This document shows, in pieces, positions 58,981-64,000 of a stretch of DNA of 64,000 nucleotides. The notes beneath the pieces were generated by a model, which saw only the letters and a list, made by a program, of their open reading frames with translations, was not told the origin of the DNA and did no database searches. This DNA comes from Mya arenaria (lineage: Eukaryota; Mollusca; Bivalvia; Myida; Myidae). The translations under genes were made by a program, and so were the position numbers. The stretch lies in NCBI RefSeq assembly GCF_026914265.1, contig NC_069124.1, positions 92,017,066 to 92,081,065 of the forward strand, given 5' to 3'. Positions within the stretch are counted from its first letter, which is position 1; each line of letters opens with the position of its first letter.

Positions 58981-61600
58981 AGATACAAGCTACAAGATAC
59001 AAGACTCTTTATTTAAAGTCTGGTATATGTGAACAAGAAAAAATAGCTCAATTAGCTATTTTCCGACATGAATAAAAGACATACATAACATATAAAAAAA
59101 TTACAATGGGCTTGTGACCTGGAAATTAAAGCATATATGTAAAAAAATAATCAGATATTAGAGCAAGTATTTACAAAAGCCGTTCGTAATCATATTCATG
59201 CATACAAATTCAAATAGTAAAATTGAATGAGAGCACTGTATACAGTGATAACATCAACAAGTTTTCCCGGCCAGTCCATACGCGCACGGTTCCACTAGTT
59301 GATATACCACTGTAAAATGGTTAGTTGTTTCAAAAGTATAACTTTAAGGGTAATCATATACATTGAATGAACAAAATTGAAAGTAGCAAAATATACAAAG
59401 GGACAACAGCTTTGTATATCGATGTATAGTTGTTAAAAAAATAAACAATCTAGCTTGATAGGAAAAATCTTTGGAAAGTATTGCCTAGAGGAGGTGTTAT
59501 ATTTATCATGTTATCTTGTTATTACACCTATCACTGTAAAAGAAAGTTTTTTGAAAAAGTAAAGTCGTAACACCTAAAGAAAATATTTGCCGAAAGAAAA
59601 CACAAGTAGTTGTATGTGTTCGACAGATGTTATATAAATTTGAAATAATCATAAATAGATATAAGCATGTTATTTAATATAAGTTGTTATTTTATTCAGA
59701 AAGTCCGCTGAAATCTTTTCTGGTATTTGAATGCCTTATCTTGTCCAGTGGCCATCCCACTGAAAACAAAACTCCTTTTCCGATAAGACAAAGGACAGAA
59801 GATATTCAGCGAAACATCTTATAATTTCTCAATTTCTTCTAAAAAAAATTAAAGCAAAAGGTATTATTTGCACATTGAACATTTACAAGAAGGACCTGTC
59901 CAGGTGCTGATCAGCCTGCTAAATTCCTGGTAGTTTTCGGATCACCTTATTTCCTTTAGTAGGCTGTTCCAAATCTGACTGGCCTTACAGCTGAAAGAGT
60001 TTTTCCCATATTAATAGTTGGTCCTACTGATGGAACATCTACACAGTTTTCGTATCTTAGATTAAAATTACATGTCTTAAAAGTTACAAGGTTTTGAACA
60101 TATTCTGGTGAGATACCTTACAGACATTTGTAAGTTTCAATAGCAATGTATCTTACCCTGCTCAAATGTAATGTTGCCAATTGAACTCTTTGAGGAAGAT
60201 TTTCGTTCTGTATTGAATCTTTTCCAATTTTTTCTGTGTTGGTCTTGCTACCAAAATGCCAAACGACAGGACAGTAGTTGAAATTGAATCTGATAAAATA
60301 TTTAAAGATAATAAGCTTAGTATTGGTTGTCAAAAATTTGCTTAGTCTTTGAAGAATATTCAATTGCTTAGCTGCTTTTCTGCATATTGTAGAAATCTGG
60401 GCATCAAAATTTATTAAACTATCTACCTCAACACCTAAGTTTCAATTTATCTTCACATAAAATGTTGTGATTAAGTATATTAAATTGTTTTATTTCTTTA
60501 CAATACTTTGAGCCAGCTAAAATTGCTTGAAATTTGTCAGAGTTAGCCTGCATTTAATTGGTAGACAATCAGCTTATCAAAATGTTACTTTCTTTCTTAA
60601 GAGTGGTCTTAACAACTTCAGGATTTTTATCGCACACAAAATGAGTATTCTGATCTGCATAATTATATAAAGCTGGATTATTGATAAAGTAAAATATAAC
60701 GATTAGGAAGATGTTGAAAACTAAAGGCCCTAATATTGATCCTTGTGGTACGCCTTTCAGGATGGAGTCACACTCACTGGTAAATTGACCAAGTTTGACA
60801 CGTTGCTTTCTGTTTGTAAGATAGCTGTGTATAAGTCTACATGCTTGGGGTGAGATACCATATGTATTAAGCTTATATAAGATGAGATCATGGGGCAGGC
60901 AGTCGAATGCTTTTGAGAGGTCCATTAGAACTGCGCCTACATAATTGTTCTCATGAAGGTTTTTTCCACTCTTCAACCAGCCTTAACAAAGTAGTTTGAA
61001 ATCCAGATGTAGTTCTGAATGCTGCCAGGAAAGGATGAAAAATGTTATCGAAATGATTTACTCACTTATGACCCGTTCATATAATTTGGACATTGATGGT
61101 AAAACACGGACTGGTATATAGTTCTTTTCAATAAAGGGGTCATCTTTCTTGAAAATGGGGTAACTTGTGCTAGCTTAAGACTATTTGGAAATGATCCTTG
61201 GCTAATAATTTCAATGGCCATGTATGAACCTGTAAAGTGATTTTGCCAGCAATGATGATTTTGAAAGGAATCAGATCTATACCAGTTGCTTTTTTTGGAT
61301 TTAACCTGTCAATGTATTTTCCAATATCTTTATCGGTAACCGGGGTGAAGTGAAAGTCAGGTGACATTTGGCATTTTCCTTTATTTTGTCAAGACTAGGG
61401 TGTTTATCTTTAAGCTGAGTTCCAGATATTCCCCTATTTCGGCTACACATACTGTTTCATCGCCCAGTGTGGAAATGAAGCTTCTAGCCTTGGTAAAGAA
61501 TTTCTTGCCTACGAAGCAGTTAAAGAGAAACCAGCCATCATAGATGATCAAAATCGTTCTGGGCATTGACGGATTGGATCCCCGAGTGATCACATAGGTC
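58981..61600 (-). mobile_element. LINE (CR1/L2-like group), 5'-truncated and broken
   Basis: On the minus strand, pieces occur in LINE order. A pre-RT and RT start has N-P-K-K-A-T-G-I-D (61170-61367). An RT core has M-D-L-S-K-A-F-D and G-V-P-Q-G-S-I-L-G-P with Y-A-D at the active site (60569-60976). The post-RT region has F-N-Y-C-P-V-V-W (60118-60363). The 3' UTR ends at 58981 in short tandem words (CTTGTATCTTGTAGCTTGTA), the tail type of CR1/L2-like LINEs. The RT active site reads Y-A-D-Q rather than the catalytic D-D, and the coding pieces lie in different frames with stops between them, so it is dead. No full endonuclease domain was recognised upstream, which fits 5' truncation. Confidence 0.85.
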
Positions 61601-61816
61601 CGATATGCTCCGAGTAAGTAGAGAACAGTTGGGACGCAAGCTGAGAACGGAATCGGAGACTTGAGACATGGTGCAGTTTCTGTAGGTCTAGTGCATTTTA
61701 AAATTGACAGGCGGCAATTTAAGCAACAGAAGGTTCGAGTACTATTGAACGTGAATTAGTTGTTGTGGAGCGAGAATTGGTATGGTCCAACTGCTTGACA
61801 AATGTTGTGTCATTAT

Positions 61817-61880
61817 TAGGGATGAAAACCGGATAGCAAATTGGTATTCGGATATTCGTATCAACTATCCGAATACTATC
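61817..61880. repeat. Left terminal region of the hAT transposon
   Basis: TAGGGATGAAAACCGGATA begins at 61817. TAGGGATG is the usual start of hAT terminal repeats. Subterminal CCGGATA/TATCCGAATA words follow, as expected for transposase binding. The 8 bases before it (TGTCATTA or one base either side) would be the target duplication. The other end is outside the window. Confidence 0.65.
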
Positions 61881-62568
61881 CGGATACTCGTATGAAATTG
61901 TTGTCTAAGAATGTGTACACCTTGTTATGTAACGTTTACCCTCTACTATGTACACCCTTTATCATATCATATGAAATAATAGTACACTTCAGTTGGTATC
62001 CGTCGTAAGCTTGATGTGTTTTTACTAATCTGTTTTACGTCATTATCGTTTTAAGTCGTAAACAAATACGTTACATCCATTGTGCGTCATATAAATGTGT
62101 CAAAATATTAATAGGCATACCAATGAGTTTTCTAGAATAATGTACATGTGCCCTTGGGATGTTTGTAAATGACGATACTCTGTAATGTACTGATTTAACA
62201 CTTTTAATTCACCTCAATATTCGTTATTGACTTATTGTTCATTTCATTTCATTTTCATTTCAGATTTCAAAAAAGAAAGAAGTCGTGAATACAGATGATT
62301 TCATTCATTTAATTTTTACCTACATGCCTTTATTTAGACACAAACGTGTACAAACATAATAACATGTAATAACATAACATGCAAATACATTAATTATAAA
62401 AATAATATACATACTACATACTTAGAACTAGACGCACTAAACGTGAGTAGTTACAAAACGTTCTTGCATTTACATGCAGTTATTTACTTTTCAGTATTCA
62501 TCAATTATTCACACAGTTCCGAATACACTATGCTTTCATTATCAATGGCAATCACTGTTCATCATATT

Positions 62569-63981
62569 TCACTCAGTGTCACACTTCACAGAACGCATGT
62601 TCTTGTTTAGGAACAAGATGGCACCAACAATGTCACTGTTAAGTCTGTTGCGCAACTTGTTCAGAACAAGCCCGGCGGACGAAAATACGCGCTCCGATGG
62701 CACAGATGTAGCGGGAACCGCGAGGACGCTACGGGCCACTTGCGCGACCTTCGGAAAACGGTTCTCGTTGCGCCGCCACCACTCGAGGGCTGGTGTTGCA
62801 TCATCCATCTTCCCGGCAAGGTACAGCTGAAGATCGTCCTCCACCGATGACTCCGGGGCTGTGACCATGAACTCAAGCCGTGGTCGCTTAGCAGGTGTGG
62901 CACAGTCACCGTCATCGCGCGAGCTGACCTTGAACGGGACATCGTCAAGGCGGCCCTCCAGCATGGTGTGTGTCCTTCGTCGTAGCTGCCTGGGCAGGAA
63001 GCTTAACTTCTTATATCGAGAGTCCAGAAGTGAGGCGAGCATCGGGAGGGACTCGACAGTTTCATCTCGGCCTGGCTGGAACCTCTCCGTCATCTCATCC
63101 CGGAGAGTGGTCTTCATCGAGGCGACCAGTGCTGTTTCATTGTTGCAGGGCTGCAACACTTTCCCAACCAAACTATACACGATGGGAAACATCTCCCCGA
63201 TGGATACGTCCTTGTCCTTACTCATGAAGGTGGTCACGTGGGTGAACGGCCCAAGGACTGTGGATATGTCGGCAACGATGCCCCACTCGCCGTCTCTCAG
63301 AAGGAGATCGCAGTCGGCCTCCTTCGTGACGTCATCGTCAAGCATGATGTCAGTGACCACCCGGCGTAGCTTGTCGAGGCGGCTACACATCAGCTGCGTG
63401 GAATTCCACCTCGTGGGGACGTCCTGGATGAGGGCCAGTGTCGGTTGCTTCTCGCCCTCCTTCCGCATCCGCTCCTGGCGACGGTGTAGCTCAGCGGTGA
63501 CTGTCGTTGAGTGCTTGAAATGCCCTACCAGCTTTCGACACTTGCTCAGGACCTTGGAGACAGAAGGAAGTTCGAGGACTGGCTTGATGCAGAGCTGGAG
63601 AGTGTGGGCGAAGCAGGAGTGGTCTCCCCAATCTGGACAGAGTGTGCCGGCCTTCTGTATGTTGCGGGCGTTGTCATGGACGCAGCATTCCACCTTGCCC
63701 GTGAGACCGAACTCCCTTACGCATTCTAGTAGGCGGGACGCGATGTTCTCGGCTGTGTGACGCTCTGGCATTGCTCTGGTCATCAAGACGTCCGAATGGA
63801 GGATCCATTCGGCGTCAAGGTAGTGGGCTGTCACGGTGATAAAACTCTCGGTAGAGTTGGACGTCCACGTGTCTGTCGTGAGGGAGACAGACGTCGCCTT
63901 CTCGAGCCGGGAGATGATGTTGGAGCGTTCGTCTGCGTACCTCTTCTCAACCCTCGCACGAACTGTCGGCCGGGTAGGTAC
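62569..63981 (-). CDS. hAT transposase, main exon (ZBED-like), partial
   Basis: This long open exon of 470 codons starts after an acceptor (TATTTCAG, ending at 63982) in phase 0 and ends at the stop at 62569. An upstream exon, probably with the BED zinc finger, lies beyond the window. Visible motifs are T-T-D-T-W-T-S (first catalytic Asp), C-V-H-D-N-A (second Asp), C-F-A-H with T-L-Q-L, and a C-terminal dimerisation region. That region contains L-E-W-W-R-R-N, F-P-K-V-A, V-P-A-T-S-V-P-S-E-R-V-F-S-S-A-G and L-N-K-L-R-N-R-L. The frame is free of stops and clearly more GC-rich than the surrounding DNA, both signs of recent activity or selection. With the TAGGGATG end at 61817, this is more likely a live or recently active hAT element than a domesticated host gene. 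Confidence 0.9.
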   Translation of the reverse strand, partial: VPTRPTVRARVEKRYADERSNIISRLEKATSVSLTTDTWTSNSTESFITVTAHYLDAEWILHSDVLMTRAMPERHTAENIASRLLECVREFGLTGKVECCVHDNARNIQKAGTLCPDWGDHSCFAHTLQLCIKPVLELPSVSKVLSKCRKLVGHFKHSTTVTAELHRRQERMRKEGEKQPTLALIQDVPTRWNSTQLMCSRLDKLRRVVTDIMLDDDVTKEADCDLLLRDGEWGIVADISTVLGPFTHVTTFMSKDKDVSIGEMFPIVYSLVGKVLQPCNNETALVASMKTTLRDEMTERFQPGRDETVESLPMLASLLDSRYKKLSFLPRQLRRRTHTMLEGRLDDVPFKVSSRDDGDCATPAKRPRLEFMVTAPESSVEDDLQLYLAGKMDDATPALEWWRRNENRFPKVAQVARSVLAVPATSVPSERVFSSAGLVLNKLRNRLNSDIVGAILFLNKNMRSVKCDTE

Positions 63982-64000
63982 CTGAAATATATCATAGTTA

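Noticed and set aside
62861-63760. 299-codon plus-strand open frame
   Set aside because: Antisense of the GC-rich hAT transposase exon, and its composition has no domain sense.

Overview
The window looks like nuclear DNA of a marine mollusc, most likely a bivalve. The evidence is intron-bearing host genes with GT-AG sites and matching phases, an intronless Cys-loop receptor gene with a tandem relative, and dense foldback DNA elements, including a short family whose ends read AAGCTGCACTCTCACAG that I recall as common in bivalves. Gypsy-type LTR elements, a LINE and a hAT transposon are also present. The species cannot be fixed by reading alone. There are no bacterial-style operons, rRNA genes or CRISPR arrays.

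Layout. 1-11887 is an almost perfectly uniform 169-bp satellite (about 70 copies). 12.4-13.95 kb holds the last two coding exons (+) of a gene with LDL-receptor class A repeats, with two foldback elements in the intron between them. 14.4-14.93 kb is a copy of a dispersed 0.5-kb repeat. 15.15-20.16 kb is a block of related minisatellites with 58-bp and 28-bp units. 20.34-21.65 kb (-) is an intact intronless Cys-loop ligand-gated channel gene. 22.6-33.5 kb is a nested transposon complex bounded by inverted copies of the 0.5-kb repeat: an old gypsy-type fossil, a 2.67-kb TA-flanked DNA element inside it, and a MITE inside that. 33536-41172 is a younger, nearly whole gypsy-type LTR element (-) with 0.9-kb LTRs and an ATAG target duplication. 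It sits inside the right arm of the inverted repeat. 42.0-44.1 kb is a second, frameshifted copy of the channel locus with its own short minisatellite. 44.1-51.0 kb is AT-rich and without genes apart from MITEs. 51.03-52.4 kb resumes homology with the upstream flank of the first channel gene. 53.8-56.04 kb (-) is a four-exon gene for a small single-pass membrane protein with two PPPY motifs. 58.98-61.6 kb (-) is a broken LINE, and 61.8 kb to the end is a hAT transposon with a long open transposase exon.

How it fits together. The main history is segmental duplication of a channel-gene locus (about 15-22.6 kb and 42-52.4 kb), decay of one copy, expansion of the minisatellite beside the intact copy, and layered transposon insertion between them. 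The most unusual feature is the region between the integrase and the 3' LTR of the younger gypsy-type element. It codes for C2H2 zinc fingers, and the last pair resembles the C-terminal dimerisation fingers of Ikaros/Hunchback proteins, a cargo I do not know from this class of element.
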